Part shown: positions 33,601-37,560 of the stretch, piece after piece
How positions within the stretch are numbered: position 1 is the stretch's first letter
Layout: every line of letters begins with the position of its first letter
DNA from: Patiria miniata
Taxonomy: Eukaryota > Echinodermata > Asteroidea > Valvatida > Asterinidae
Assembly (NCBI RefSeq): GCF_015706575.1
Contig: NW_024037076.1
Coordinates: 19,472,898 to 19,536,897, forward strand
Length of the DNA: 64,000 bases
Reading direction: 5' to 3'
Translations under genes and position numbers: made by a program
The notes under the pieces: generated by a model
The model's input: only the letters and a program-made list of their open reading frames with translations
Told to the model about the DNA's origin: nothing
Databases searched by the model: none

Positions 33601-34191
33601 GCAGTGTCCTTGGGCAAGCCACTTCACCCTACTTGCCTCTCTCCGCCAGAAGTATAAATGGGTACGGCCATTAGCTGGGGAGTAATACTTAAGTGCAATG
33701 GATTCACATCCGCAGTCGTAATCGAGTCTTCCGAAGTCATAACAATGACTGGTGAAGCAGAAGTCTCAAGCTCTTAAATGAACTGTGATTATTGGGCATT
33801 CCTTTGTCATTGTTCATTTTGTGTAGCTTGTGACCTGACTTGTGACCTTACCTGTAACCTTTGACCTGACTTGTAACATAAAGGGTGATTTGAGACTTGT
33901 GATTGACTCGATTACAACTTTGCGGGCATGTCATTCCATTCCAAAGGATTGGAAAACCGGAGTTACACTTTGGCGTGAAAAGTCACGTTGGTTTAAGACA
34001 GACTTCTAATTTACAGTGGTACAACGTTGATTGTAGTGTAGGTTCTCAGTTCATGCGAATACAATTTCCCGTGTTCTGTTTTGCAGCTGGGAGAATCTTT
34101 CCACTGGGGAGTTCGCAGGCACACTCGGTGTCAGTGTCATCGCGACGGAGAAGTGATCTGCTCAAGCAGAAGGGAGCGATTCCATTCTTGA
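574..34191 (+). CDS. Modular WAP/antistasin/TIL protease-inhibitor-like gene, 5'-incomplete (31 exons)
   Basis: I joined 31 exons by GT-AG boundaries and frame; the coding total is 3,803 nt, about 1,266 residues to a TGA at 34189-34191. Module order (A antistasin, W WAP, T TIL, t tail): A W A W A W A W A W A W A W A [AW] A W A W A A W A T t A A A T t. Introns are phase 1 except inside the two T-t pairs (phase 0). WAP and antistasin domains are known serine-protease inhibitor folds, and TIL occurs in inhibitors and in VWF-like proteins. A secreted or matrix multi-headed inhibitor is therefore inferred. No membrane segment is seen. The start codon and signal peptide lie upstream of the window. 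I recognise no orthologue by name. Exon calls are firm from their Cys spacing; joining them all into one transcript is inference from constant strand, phase and spacing. Confidence 0.85.
941..1569. mobile_element. TIR element with short 11-mer arms, host of a nested TTAA element
   Basis: The left end ATTGTTGTAG and right end CTACAACAAT are exact inverted copies. Just inside are CACAAGT-type repeats, in + orientation on the left and - orientation on the right. The middle is split by the TTAA element at 1017-1452. The ends resemble those at 31831-32439 and 11205-11975, so I assign it to the same family. Confidence 0.65.
1017..1452. mobile_element. piggyBac-like MITE flanked by TTAA (copy 1)
   Basis: It is bounded by TTAA at 1013-1016 and 1453-1456. 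Termini are AGCCCTTAGCACACCTCTCC and, inverted, AGCCCGGCGCACACCTTTCT, followed by a shared CAGTTCACCG block. It is 436 bp and non-coding. TTAA duplication is the hallmark of piggyBac-type insertion. A second copy is at 57598-57983. Confidence 0.8.
1751..1891 (+). CDS. WAP module exon W1
   Basis: Donor gtaaca at 1892. The acceptor is set at the AG of 1749-1750, because only that choice keeps phase 1 and matches the sister exon at 12086 (..PRVCPV). The AG at 1759-1760 would break the frame. It encodes 47 codons with eight Cys, C-x10-C-x3-C-x5-C-x5-CC-x3-C-x3-C, the four-disulfide core. The pyrimidine tract is weak, so the left edge is the least certain part. Confidence 0.82.
1985..2085. repeat. 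Dispersed repeat shared with 22450-22555
   Basis: About 100 bp containing CATTTGCAGCT and ACTTGGTTTAAAGATAG recurs at 22450-22555 with scattered mismatches. It is intronic and has no coding signal. Confidence 0.55.
2836..2931 (+). CDS. Antistasin module exon A2
   Basis: Acceptor tttgtag, donor gtgagt, 96 nt, phase 1-1. It reads [27 protein letters not shown]. The predicted reactive bond is Arg-Met. It is the closest relative of A4-A6 outside the recent tandem block. Confidence 0.92.
3180..3300. repeat. C-rich low-complexity tract
   Basis: Runs of C interrupted by T and A (CCCCTCCC-type). The apparent reading frames across it are proline-rich artefacts of composition. Confidence 0.6.
3585..3713 (+). 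CDS. WAP module exon W2
   Basis: Acceptor ctctccccgcag, donor gtttgt (weak but in frame); 129 nt, phase 1-1. Eight Cys are present ([17 protein letters not shown]... [11 protein letters not shown]). It is one of the more divergent WAP copies: EDC replaces EEC and SDG replaces SNG. It is therefore older than the 5-12 kb block. Confidence 0.9.
   Translation: MSRCARLYLKAASGLALRIARGIMNARRVTNAAPMAVVIPAR
3800..4025. repeat. Dispersed repeat, second copy at 22270-22448 and 22790-22850
   Basis: It contains GATCCAAAACTCCTAGTCTG, CCATTACTAGAT and AAAGCTCTGT...ACACTGGAATT in order. The 22 kb copy has the same blocks, interrupted by about 340 bp. It is intronic and non-coding. Confidence 0.6.
4446..4556 (+). 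CDS. Antistasin module exon A3 (divergent)
   Basis: Acceptor ttgcag, donor gtaagt, 111 nt, phase 1-1. It has a longer N-terminal lead (VTPEPVS) and six Cys: [10 protein letters not shown]...DC-PI-C-E-C. The predicted P1 is Asn instead of Arg, and the usual NGC before the fourth Cys is NDC. Either this module has lost trypsin-like specificity or it plays a structural role. Confidence 0.9.
5305..5439 (+). CDS. WAP module exon W3 (recent tandem copy)
   Basis: Acceptor gtttag, donor gttgtt (non-canonical at +3, but shared by W4 and W5); 135 nt, phase 1-1. It encodes [18 protein letters not shown]... with eight Cys. It is nearly identical at nucleotide level to the exons at 6503 and 9506. Confidence 0.93.
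5964..6059 (+). CDS. Antistasin module exon A4 (recent tandem copy)
   Basis: The acceptor CAG follows an almost pure C tract; donor gtaagt; 96 nt, phase 1-1. It encodes [20 protein letters not shown] then the C-EI-C-Q-C ending, with predicted P1 Arg-Met. It is virtually the same as A5 and A6. Confidence 0.94.
6200..6290. repeat. Left half of a GAGTAC-array TIR element
   Basis: It starts CAGTGTTGTAGTTGAGTAC and continues with GAGTAC/GAGTAT repeats. The right terminus is missing. Compare the intact element at 10616-10981 and an equivalent half copy at 9203-9295. Confidence 0.6.
6503..6637 (+). CDS. WAP module exon W4 (recent tandem copy)
   Basis: Acceptor atttag, donor gttgtt, 135 nt, phase 1-1, eight Cys. 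It differs from W3 and W5 by few bases, including one giving IPN where they have IAN. Confidence 0.93.
7376..7471 (+). CDS. Antistasin module exon A5 (recent tandem copy)
   Basis: The acceptor CAG again sits behind a C run; donor gtaagt; 96 nt, phase 1-1. The peptide is the same as A4. The intron that follows is the one split by the retrotransposon. Confidence 0.94.
7535..9120 (-). mobile_element. 5'-truncated non-LTR retrotransposon (CR1/jockey-like)
   Basis: Boundaries come from comparing the sister introns, which read ..CCAGTCTTAGGAACATTGG.. without it. Its 3' end, on the left, has three AAACCTG-type repeats, a tail style of CR1/L2-like elements rather than poly(A). Its 5' end breaks inside the reverse-transcriptase reading frame, as expected from incomplete reverse transcription. 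It is inserted antisense to the host gene, in an intron. Confidence 0.88.
7882..9120 (-). CDS. Reverse transcriptase fragment (C-terminal ORF2 part), open at the 5' end
   Basis: The frame runs from the element's truncated edge near 9120 down to the stop at 7882, about 410 residues, with no internal stop. An internal TTG near 9045 is not the real start. Upstream residues read [20 protein letters not shown], a typical RT lead-in. Motif A is [14 protein letters not shown], motif [20 protein letters not shown], and motif [11 protein letters not shown] with the catalytic Asp pair. The endonuclease domain is absent. The intact frame suggests a young insertion. It is a mobile-element protein, not a host gene. 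Confidence 0.9.
   Translation of the reverse strand, partial: KFIAKFNILSQSQYGFRAKYSTELALIDLVDKITSSLDKREHTIGIFLDLSKAFDTINHDILINKLQTYGVRGTALEWFKDYLRNRKQFVVWQNKKSNYKPITCGVPQGSILGPILFLIYINDICNSTRLLTFILFADDTNIFYSSKHLNDAVDIMNNELTNVFEWFVCNKLSLNFKKTHTMVFTNRIVDKSIQIRFNNHHIEKVDSCKFLGVIIDDKLTWKNHCQKVLTLISRNLGILRKLRYFVPSRVLFSIYNTLSLPHLQYGILAWGNTHKTYLDKLLVLQKKSLRLINGSSFKDHSAPLFVKFNTLSVYDLYKYKLCALMYNFEKNILPLNIKSFFVMNTDIHHYDTRSSNKLHLNKVRTSLHLSTVRHQGPLLWNKIRSLCPMTSIRACKLYYKKLLLSTVNVNGD
9203..9295. repeat. Left half of a GAGTAC-array TIR element (sister of 6200-6290)
   Basis: It has the same CAGTGTTGTAGTTGAGTAC start and the same right truncation as at 6200. The truncation therefore predates the duplication of this unit. 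Confidence 0.6.
9506..9640 (+). CDS. WAP module exon W5 (recent tandem copy)
   Basis: Acceptor gtttag, donor gttgtt, 135 nt, phase 1-1, eight Cys. The intron sequence on both sides matches that around 6503. Confidence 0.93.
10380..10475 (+). CDS. Antistasin module exon A6 (recent tandem copy)
   Basis: Acceptor CAG after a C run, donor gtaggt, 96 nt, phase 1-1. It is the same as A4 and A5 until the last codons, where GGPVG replaces GGLGG. Predicted P1 is Arg-Met. Confidence 0.93.
10616..10981. mobile_element. hAT-like MITE carrying GAGTAC repeats, with 8-bp TSD
   Basis: Termini are CAGTGTTATAATC and, inverted, CAGTGTTGTAGCACTC. The flanking octamers are atgcatgg (10608-10615) and atgcaagg (10982-10989), an 8-bp target duplication with one mismatch. 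Eight-bp duplications with CAG ends fit hAT. The interior holds two clusters of GAGTAC/GAGTAT units. Confidence 0.75.
11205..11975. mobile_element. hAT-like foldback element with a large 11-bp array (CACAAGTCCAT)
   Basis: Left end CAGGGATGTAGTTGAGTCC; right end, inverted, CAGGGATGTTATCGAGTCC. The flanks read atagaatc on the left and ctagaatc on the right, a 7/8 target duplication. From about 11,225 to 11,800 the interior is CACAAGTCCAT repeats. From about 11,830 to 11,965 the same unit appears inverted (ACTTGTGATG..). It lies in the intron between A6 and W6. Confidence 0.8.
11225..11800. repeat. 11-bp tandem array with higher-order structure
   Basis: About 50 units of CACAAGTCCAT and variants. 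A longer block containing CATGAGTCCATCACAATTTC followed by CACAAGTCCCTGCAAGTCC recurs, indicating higher-order copying. Because 11 is not a multiple of 3, several frames stay open by chance. Confidence 0.9.
12086..12226 (+). CDS. WAP module exon W6
   Basis: Acceptor cctag, donor gtagtg, 141 nt, phase 1-1. The lead LPGPPRV matches W1's RPRIPRV, while the core [20 protein letters not shown] matches W3-W5. It is therefore a mosaic of the two subtypes or their intermediate. Eight Cys are present. Confidence 0.93.
12885..13635. repeat. Dispersed repeat rich in TTGAGG/GGATTTTGGAGG, split by a nested MITE
   Basis: Blocks such as GATTGAGGCAGTGGTCACCC recur inverted at 46063-46300 (GGGTGACCACTGCCTCAATC). 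The 46 kb copy lacks the 368 bp at 13027-13394. It is non-coding and intronic. Confidence 0.6.
13027..13394. mobile_element. MITE with perfect 44-bp terminal inverted repeats
   Basis: Positions 13027-13070 (AATTCGGGCGATTCACAATG... GTTTGCCA) are exactly the reverse complement of 13351-13394. It is 368 bp. The homologous repeat at 46 kb shows the uninterrupted site. Perfect arms imply recent movement or conversion. Superfamily is unassigned. Confidence 0.85.
13878..13970 (+). CDS. Antistasin module exon A7
   Basis: Acceptor CAG directly after a 15-base C run, donor gtaagt, 93 nt, phase 1-1. [26 protein letters not shown]; the predicted reactive bond is Arg-Lys in a strongly basic loop. Confidence 0.93.
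14633..14770 (+). CDS. WAP module exon W7
   Basis: Acceptor accatag, donor gtaaaa, 138 nt, phase 1-1, eight Cys. [18 protein letters not shown] is one residue longer than W3-W5 between the first two Cys. Confidence 0.93.
14827..15230. repeat. 11-bp CACAAGTCCAT array with one TIR-like end
   Basis: It starts CAGTGCTATAGTCCAGTC, similar to the CAGTATTGTAGTCGAGTC end of the 31.8 kb element. Degenerate CACAAGTCCAT/CACGAGTCC units run to about 15,228. No right-hand inverted arm is visible, so it is a broken or one-ended copy. Confidence 0.75.
15291..15386 (+). CDS. Antistasin module exon A8
   Basis: Acceptor ttccgtacag, donor gtacgt, 96 nt, phase 1-1. [26 protein letters not shown]; predicted P1 Arg-Met. 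The next module is again antistasin, breaking the usual alternation. Confidence 0.93.
16256..16531 (+). CDS. Fused antistasin A9 + WAP W8 exon
   Basis: Acceptor ctctgtag, donor gtactg, 276 nt (92 codons), phase 1-1, with no stop or intron inside. Residues 1-29 form an antistasin module ([10 protein letters not shown]...GC-DI-C-K-C, P1 Arg-Leu). About 24 basic/proline residues link to an eight-Cys WAP core. This is the only place where the two modules share an exon, so the intron was lost, or A9-W8 is the ancestral unsplit unit. Confidence 0.93.
16709..16807 (+). CDS. Antistasin module exon A10
   Basis: Acceptor tgcctag, donor gttagt, 99 nt, phase 1-1. [27 protein letters not shown]; one residue is inserted (EETG) relative to its siblings. 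Predicted P1 is Arg-Met. Confidence 0.93.
18007..18141 (+). CDS. WAP module exon W9
   Basis: Acceptor ttttttcag, donor gtacac, 135 nt, phase 1-1. [20 protein letters not shown]... [11 protein letters not shown]; eight Cys with a one-residue insertion (TEEGHT) before the CC pair. Confidence 0.93.
18500..18595 (+). CDS. Antistasin module exon A11
   Basis: Acceptor catttgtag, donor gtgagt, 96 nt, phase 1-1. [26 protein letters not shown]. The triple-Arg loop predicts Arg-Arg at P1-P1'. Confidence 0.93.
19625..20022 (+). mobile_element. tRNA-derived SINE, full-length looking
   Basis: The head has Pol III A-box-like TGGTCCAATGG and B-box-like GGGTTCGAATCC spaced as in tRNA. The body has AGCAAGGCACTTTACC and CTTCGGATGGGACGTAAAG, a conserved central block seen in many marine-invertebrate SINEs. 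It ends in TATAAATGTTC then an ATT repeat tail. It is not a functional tRNA gene: the downstream body is long and I can build no 3' acceptor stem. It is intronic, in sense orientation. Confidence 0.8.
20071..20196 (+). CDS. WAP module exon W10
   Basis: Acceptor tctccgtag, donor gttagt, 126 nt, phase 1-1. [20 protein letters not shown] then [19 protein letters not shown]; eight Cys. A minisatellite begins about 15 bases after the donor. Confidence 0.93.
20205..20982. repeat. 11-bp tandem array (CACAAGTCAAT / CACAAGTCATT / CACAAGTCAAA)
   Basis: About 64 units with a two-base variable position form mixed patterns. The first units are CACAAGTCCAT, linking it to the other arrays. No terminal inverted repeat is found. 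All three forward frames stay open because the period is 11 and the unit contains no stop. It is intronic, not coding. Confidence 0.92.
21432..21530 (+). CDS. Antistasin module exon A12
   Basis: Acceptor tttctag, donor gtcagt, 99 nt, phase 1-1. [26 protein letters not shown]. Predicted P1 is Tyr, which would favour chymotrypsin-like targets. It is followed directly by another antistasin exon. Confidence 0.93.
   Translation, partial: VVAQSCATCTADMAGPGMKAAVKSANARKDHR
22270..22850. repeat. Dispersed repeat interrupted by a second repeat
   Basis: The outer halves (22270-22446 and 22793-22850) match 3800-4025. The inner part starts like 1985-2085. The junctions are CTTAAA and TTTAAA, possibly a target duplication. 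No exon is visible between 21531 and 23153. Confidence 0.55.
23154..23249 (+). CDS. Antistasin module exon A13 (divergent)
   Basis: Acceptor ctgtacag, donor gtaagt, 96 nt, phase 1-1. [26 protein letters not shown]. The P1 position is Ala and the C-terminal pair is MKCDC, so inhibitory specificity is probably altered or lost. Confidence 0.9.
23464..23973. mobile_element. MITE with about 50-bp imperfect TIRs
   Basis: Left AAGGCCCGTCCTAGACGCCG, right inverted AAGGCCTGTTTTAGATGCTG, then CTACTGC and AATTAATT in both. The interior repeats GTGCCGTG/GTTCGGCA words. It is non-coding. Confidence 0.65.
24115..24357 (-). mobile_element. tRNA-derived SINE, antisense
   Basis: On the minus strand the head reads GTTGCCTAGCGGTTAGGGTT with B box TAGTTTGAATCC, and the body has CCTTCGGAAGGCCACTTTACC. 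The 3' part has TATAAATGGGTACTGGCATT and CCTGCGATGGACTGAAATC. A fragment of the same family lies at 33608-33695 (+). Confidence 0.7.
24496..24624 (+). CDS. WAP module exon W11 (last WAP)
   Basis: Acceptor ttgtttcag, donor gtatgc, 129 nt, phase 1-1. [20 protein letters not shown] then [20 protein letters not shown]; eight Cys, with VDT in place of SEE. Confidence 0.93.
24646..24682. repeat. (AAT)n microsatellite
   Basis: About a dozen AAT units lie right after the W11 donor region. Confidence 0.9.
25153..25628. mobile_element. TTAA-flanked palindromic MITE (piggyBac-like)
   Basis: TTAA at 25149-25152 and 25629-25632. Termini AGAGGTTGTGGAATGCT and its exact complement AGCATTCCACAACCTCT. It contains an internal hairpin: AATCGTGACGTAATAAACAG near 25356 pairs with CTGTTTATTATGTCACGATT near 25407. 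476 bp, non-coding. Confidence 0.8.
25850..26510. mobile_element. MITE with TTA target duplication (Harbinger-like)
   Basis: TTA at 25847-25849 and 26511-26513. Termini AGCCCCAGTCACACATTC and, inverted, AGCCCAGTCACACATTC. The interior is full of ATTCGTAG and CCGTGG words. A 3-bp TTA duplication fits PIF/Harbinger, but without a transposase this is inference. Confidence 0.7.
26621..26713 (+). CDS. Antistasin module exon A14
   Basis: Acceptor tattgcag, donor gtgagg, 93 nt, phase 1-1. [26 protein letters not shown]; predicted P1 Lys, still trypsin-like. It precedes the first TIL exon. Confidence 0.93.
27131..27354 (+). CDS. TIL (trypsin-inhibitor-like) module exon T1
   Basis: Acceptor cactaag, donor gtaagt, 224 nt, entering in phase 1 and leaving in phase 0. 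It encodes [19 protein letters not shown], then Cys-rich [19 protein letters not shown] and [17 protein letters not shown]; 11 Cys, the ten of a TIL fold plus the first of the next unit. GC and CpG content are clearly higher than in neighbouring exons. Similar TIL-plus-tail pairs occur in VWF/zonadhesin-type proteins, but no VWD domain is seen. Confidence 0.93.
28229..28301 (+). CDS. Tail exon t1 after TIL (E'/VWC-like half-module)
   Basis: Acceptor ttgaacag, donor gtacca, 73 nt, phase 0 in, phase 1 out. It reads [20 protein letters not shown] then TCDT, the G-x-C-x-C-x(4)-G-x-V-x-C ending that follows TIL domains in VWF-like proteins. Its phase fits only directly after T1. Confidence 0.88.
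28799..28897 (+). CDS. Antistasin module exon A15 (altered loop)
   Basis: Acceptor ctctgtag, donor gtaaag, 99 nt, phase 1-1. [27 protein letters not shown]. The loop between Cys 2 and 3 is one residue longer and P1 is Gln. Confidence 0.92.
29724..29819 (+). CDS. Antistasin module exon A16
   Basis: Acceptor catttgcag, donor gtaagc, 96 nt, phase 1-1. [26 protein letters not shown]1-P1' Arg-Arg. The segment before Cys 4 is one residue shorter than usual. Confidence 0.92.
29820..31032 (+). other. Intron with no gene seen
   Basis: AT-rich. The words TTCGTCACT(T/C)C(G/C)TCAAAA recur around 30378, 30470 and 30548, which suggests a degenerate repeat. There is no Cys-rich frame. Confidence 0.5.
31033..31128 (+). 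CDS. Antistasin module exon A17 (last)
   Basis: Acceptor cacctacag, donor gtaagt, 96 nt, phase 1-1. [27 protein letters not shown]1 Arg-Met. Confidence 0.93.
31831..32439. mobile_element. TIR element with inverted 11-bp arrays
   Basis: Left end CAGTATTGTAGTCGAGTC; right end, inverted, CAGTGTAATTGTCAAATC. The left interior has a few CACAAGTCC units in + orientation. From about 31,970 to 32,413 about 40 units run in the opposite orientation (ACTTGTGATAG). The central spacer ACAGTAACTATTAAGGAATG resembles that of the 941-1569 copy. No clear 8-bp duplication is seen. Confidence 0.75.
32509..32735 (+). CDS. TIL module exon T2
   Basis: Acceptor ctattacag, donor gtaaat, 227 nt, phase 1 to phase 0, like T1. 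[20 protein letters not shown] then [19 protein letters not shown] and [17 protein letters not shown]; 11 Cys. The GSACPATC and CGCLYD.DG blocks are shared with T1, so the two TIL-tail pairs are duplicates. Confidence 0.94.
33608..33695 (+). mobile_element. SINE fragment
   Basis: It has CCTTGGGCAAGCCACTTCACC and AGTATAAATGGGTACGGCCA, matching the complement of the SINE at 24115-24357. Both ends are missing. Confidence 0.55.
33713..33922. mobile_element. Short TIR element of the CACAAGT family
   Basis: Left end CAGTCGTAATCGAGTC; right end, inverted, CAAAGTTGTAATCGAGTC. A short run of CTTGTGACCTGA-type units lies before the right end. At 210 bp it shows the family with hardly any array expansion. 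Confidence 0.6.
34087..34191 (+). CDS. Terminal tail exon t2 with stop codon
   Basis: Acceptor ttttgcag, phase 0 start, 34 codons then TGA at 34189-34191. [20 protein letters not shown] then [14 protein letters not shown]; the C-x-C-x(4)-G-x-V-x-C pattern matches t1. The protein ends with a short basic stretch. No GPI or membrane signal follows. Confidence 0.9.
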   Translation: MGESFHWGVRRHTRCQCHRDGEVICSSRRERFHS

Positions 34192-36240
34192 AAACTATCA
34201 AATGAATGCAACATCTGAAATGCTGAACAAATGTTGACAAAGAATTAGCAGAAAACGACCATAGTTTTTACAAAATAATGAAATTTTAGAGCAAAGTTTT
34301 GCAATCAACTTTTGCAGCAAGTAGGTAAAGGGTAGCTGATATTCTAACAAGACTTTTTGAAGAAGAGAATTTTGACAAGAAAAAAACAGCTTTTATAACA
34401 AAGATCGTGATTGGCTAGTTACAGCTCGTGCAACAGAGTTCGTGATTGGCAGATAGATAACTATTAATAATTACCAGAGTTTTGAGTGGCTGTGTCTGAA
34501 CAACTTGGCTACTGCAGCCAGTAATACACGCATTTATGGGAAGTGGCTTCGGCTGCTTCCATAGCTGCATGTGTAATTGCGAGCCGTAGCCACGTAATTT
34601 GGACCCAGCCATACATAGGCTCTGAAATTAGATACAAATTATGAAATTATGTGAATCTCTCAACATGAAAAAATACCCTTGCATACTACACTAGAGAGTG
34701 GTAAGCTTATAATAACCGGTGTTAAGTTTAATGAAAAATTTGTTATTAATATCATGAAGTACGTTTGCTTGGCGTCTTTATAGCATGGCAGTTTGATTTT
34801 GAAATGTGGTTTCTTTAGTTTATTTTCCTTTTTAGTGTTTTCATACAGTTACCTCAAAGGTATGTTGTAGCACCTCCTGTCTTTGAAATTTAAAAGCTTG
34901 TCTCAACCGTTGTATTAATCAAAAAGTTGTGTGCTGGTAGAGAATTACTTTTTTTTTTTCAAATAAGAGTTCACTTCAAGAGTTCAATAACAATGAGTGG
35001 AAAGTGAAATATCTCGTATTTGTCTATGCTGAACGGAAAATCGGTGTACAGGAAAGGAAATTTTTGGAAAATATTAATGCTTACATTGAAAATTATGATC
35101 TACATATTGAGTAAAAACTTTGATTTCTCAAGTCAAAGAAAAAATTGTACATCACAGAGCCGAATTTGAATGGAAAACATAATTGATATTGCAAGGTTTT
35201 AGCGCTAACACCACCAATTGCAGTTGTTGAAACGGTTTTATTCTCATTTCATTTTTTTTAAATTTTCATACGTTTGTAGAATGCTTCATATTCATGTGTG
35301 CTGACTTTGGTATAAAAGGTTGTGCTGTGCAGAATAGGCATGTATTTCTTAACAACTGGTAAAAATTATATAATATGAAAAAGAATCAGCTAAGAGCCAT
35401 AACAAGAGAGAATTTGTACAAAACAGAGAGATTGACGTAAAATCCAACATTTTTAAGGTACATGATGTTGAGAAATTTCTTTTCTTGTTGAAATAAGGGA
35501 GGGTAACAACATCAGTTTTCTCTGTTTTACTAGTGTTCATACTTTTTCCTGGTTTTCTTACCTTGCCCCTACTTTTCCTACTTCTTAGTCCAACAACTCC
35601 GAAAAATGAAATCTCGTTGAATATTTTTATAACAGTGTTACACACTGTCATATCACACAATGAATGGCTTAGGCGCAGTACTGCAACTGTACTTCCAAGA
35701 GCTTAGTTGAGGATGGAGCACAGGTGTTGTGAGTACAGAACATGGCTAAATGAGTCTTATGACGCTGTGGACATGGGTATCAATGAAAACTACCTCTGAA
35801 AGCAAGCAAAGGTCCTTCTTTTGTCCTCTTTTTTGTTAAATTTCGATCATATCCTACTTTTTCACCTGGGTCTGCTTTAAAAGCCTGCAACGAATTACAT
35901 TTGCGAGATATGCACTTTTGATTGACTTACTTTTGCCAACCTAGTTGGAGAAATAGGTCCTAAAATGTCTGCACTCTCAAAAAGCAAAACAAAATAACAT
36001 TTTATTCATAGGACAAAAGTTAATGGGGTTGTTTCATTTTTTTTATGTGACCAAGAAATGTTTGTTCATTAATCCGTAATCGTAATATTTATGATTGTTC
36101 TCATTCCATTAGGATCATAAACATAAATCTAAAGCACCTTCAGTTTTGTAGTTTTGTACTGAAATTGGAATTACTTGAAAGAGCAAGTTTTGGCACCACA
36201 CATCTTCAGTAGTCCTTACCGTCAATAAATAAATCTTCAA
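34192..36240 (+). other. Probable 3' UTR of the inhibitor gene
   Basis: AT-rich and without a supportable frame. The first convincing AATAAA after the stop is the overlapping pair at 36224-36233 (AATAAATAAA), followed by TGTGTGTT. That would give a 3' UTR of about 2.0 kb containing a MITE at 34488-34610. No transcript evidence is available, so an unseen shorter form is possible. Confidence 0.45.
34488..34610. mobile_element. Hairpin-type MITE (GGCTGTGTCTGAA ends)
   Basis: Left GGCTGTGTCTGAACAACTTG, right inverted GGCTGGGTCCAAATTACGTG. It is 123 bp and almost all arm. A longer relative is at 60243-60556. Confidence 0.65.
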
Positions 36241-36469
36241 TGTGTGTTAAGCTCGGATCTTCGGTGTTCCGGTTTTATTGTATACATGTTTTTGTTGGTA
36301 ATTGGGCCTTGGGATCGGTTCTGTACATCCTGTTATTACTCATCCTCTTTTATGTGACCTTTGCACGATTGGAGAATGGAGATTTACTGGCAAACCTTTC
36401 CATACCAAATTACAGCTTAGCAACCTATGGTAGGCCTACGACGCGAATGCCTCTTGTGGGTGCAGACCT

Positions 36470-37560
36470 GTAAATTGGCCCAAAATTGCCTACGCGATCC
36501 AAATCACAATTTGTGTACCCTAAAAATCTTTGCTAGTATCAGAGCATTTTGTGGGCCATGAACTTGAAGGTTTGTAGAAAAGAAGGGCAGAAGCCGTGCA
36601 CGTGACTGCAAGCTTTTATTTCTGTGTAATTTGGATGGAATTGGGCCCTAAAAGGGCTCCATTTTGCACTTTAGTGTAGGCATCATTTTCAAGATGATCG
36701 ATGGGCTTCCGACAACTACTTTTAGAGGGTGGTCATCTTCGGGTGGCAATAAGTTCTCCCAAAAGTTATCAGATTACCCCCCAAAAAATGAACAGAAACT
36801 GAAATATTATGAAATAAGCTTTAATTTGATGGGTGTCTCAAACACCTTGGAGAGTTGTTTTCTAATAATTTTGTGGAAGTACCATGGGCGTCAATCCTGG
36901 GGGGGGGGGACACAATATCGAATGGCCCCCCCCCCCAGATTTTTGAACTCGTGCCTCATTTACAGGGCCCTATTATGTACTACAATGTATCTTTTGCTAA
37001 GAAACTATTGGTTAAAGTGGTCAGAAATTGCATCAGGACGCACCACAGAGCATTTAGAATCCAAAAATTTTCGGGGCCCTCAGACCCCGAACCCCACGCC
37101 TTTAGCTTAGAATATAGTAGTTTATTCAATGATTTCAATCTCGAAAATGATTTTCAAATTATTATCTTTTGCTGGGAAGATATAGAGCATCTAGAATCAA
37201 TTTTTGTCGGGGCCCTTAAGCGGGCCCCGAACCCCATGCCTTTAGCTGAGAATATAATAGCTTATTATTCAATGACTTCAACTTCGAAAATGATGTTTAA
37301 ATCATTATCTTGTGCTCAAAAAATATTGGTTAAAGTGGTCAGAAATTGCCTCAGATCACACCACATGAGCATCTAGAATCCGATTTTTTTCGGACCCCGA
37401 ACCCCACGCTGTAAGGGCTTCACACTTCGCGCTTGCATTATTTCTGATCAATGTGTGTTCCCCCCCCCCCCCAATTTTGAGAAGCGATTGACGCCCCTGG
37501 GAAGTACGCGTAATTACCATAGGGGTCTATGGGAGTCGAAATGCAGGTCTGCACCCTTGT
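36470..37560. repeat. Dispersed repeat, copy 1, interrupted by a hAT-like MITE
   Basis: The sequence parallels 61075-61510 block by block: TTTTGTGGGC.ATGAACTT, AGCCGTGCAC, GGGCCCTAAAAG, TTTAATTTGATG and GCGTAATTACCA. The 61 kb copy is uninterrupted where this one carries 36883-37499. No coding capacity. Confidence 0.7.
36883..37499. mobile_element. hAT-like MITE with 8-bp TSD GGAAGTAC
   Basis: Exact GGAAGTAC at 36875-36882 and 37500-37507. Termini CATGGGCGTCAATC and, inverted, CAGGGGCGTCAATC, followed by G/C runs. The interior has AAGTGGTCAGAAATTGC three times in variants. The empty site is represented by GGAAAGTGCGCG near 61483. Confidence 0.88.

Noticed and set aside
36664..37376. Two overlapping frames of 148 and 173 codons
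   Set aside because: They cross the border of a hAT-like insertion and its host repeat; the shared words are transposon sequence.
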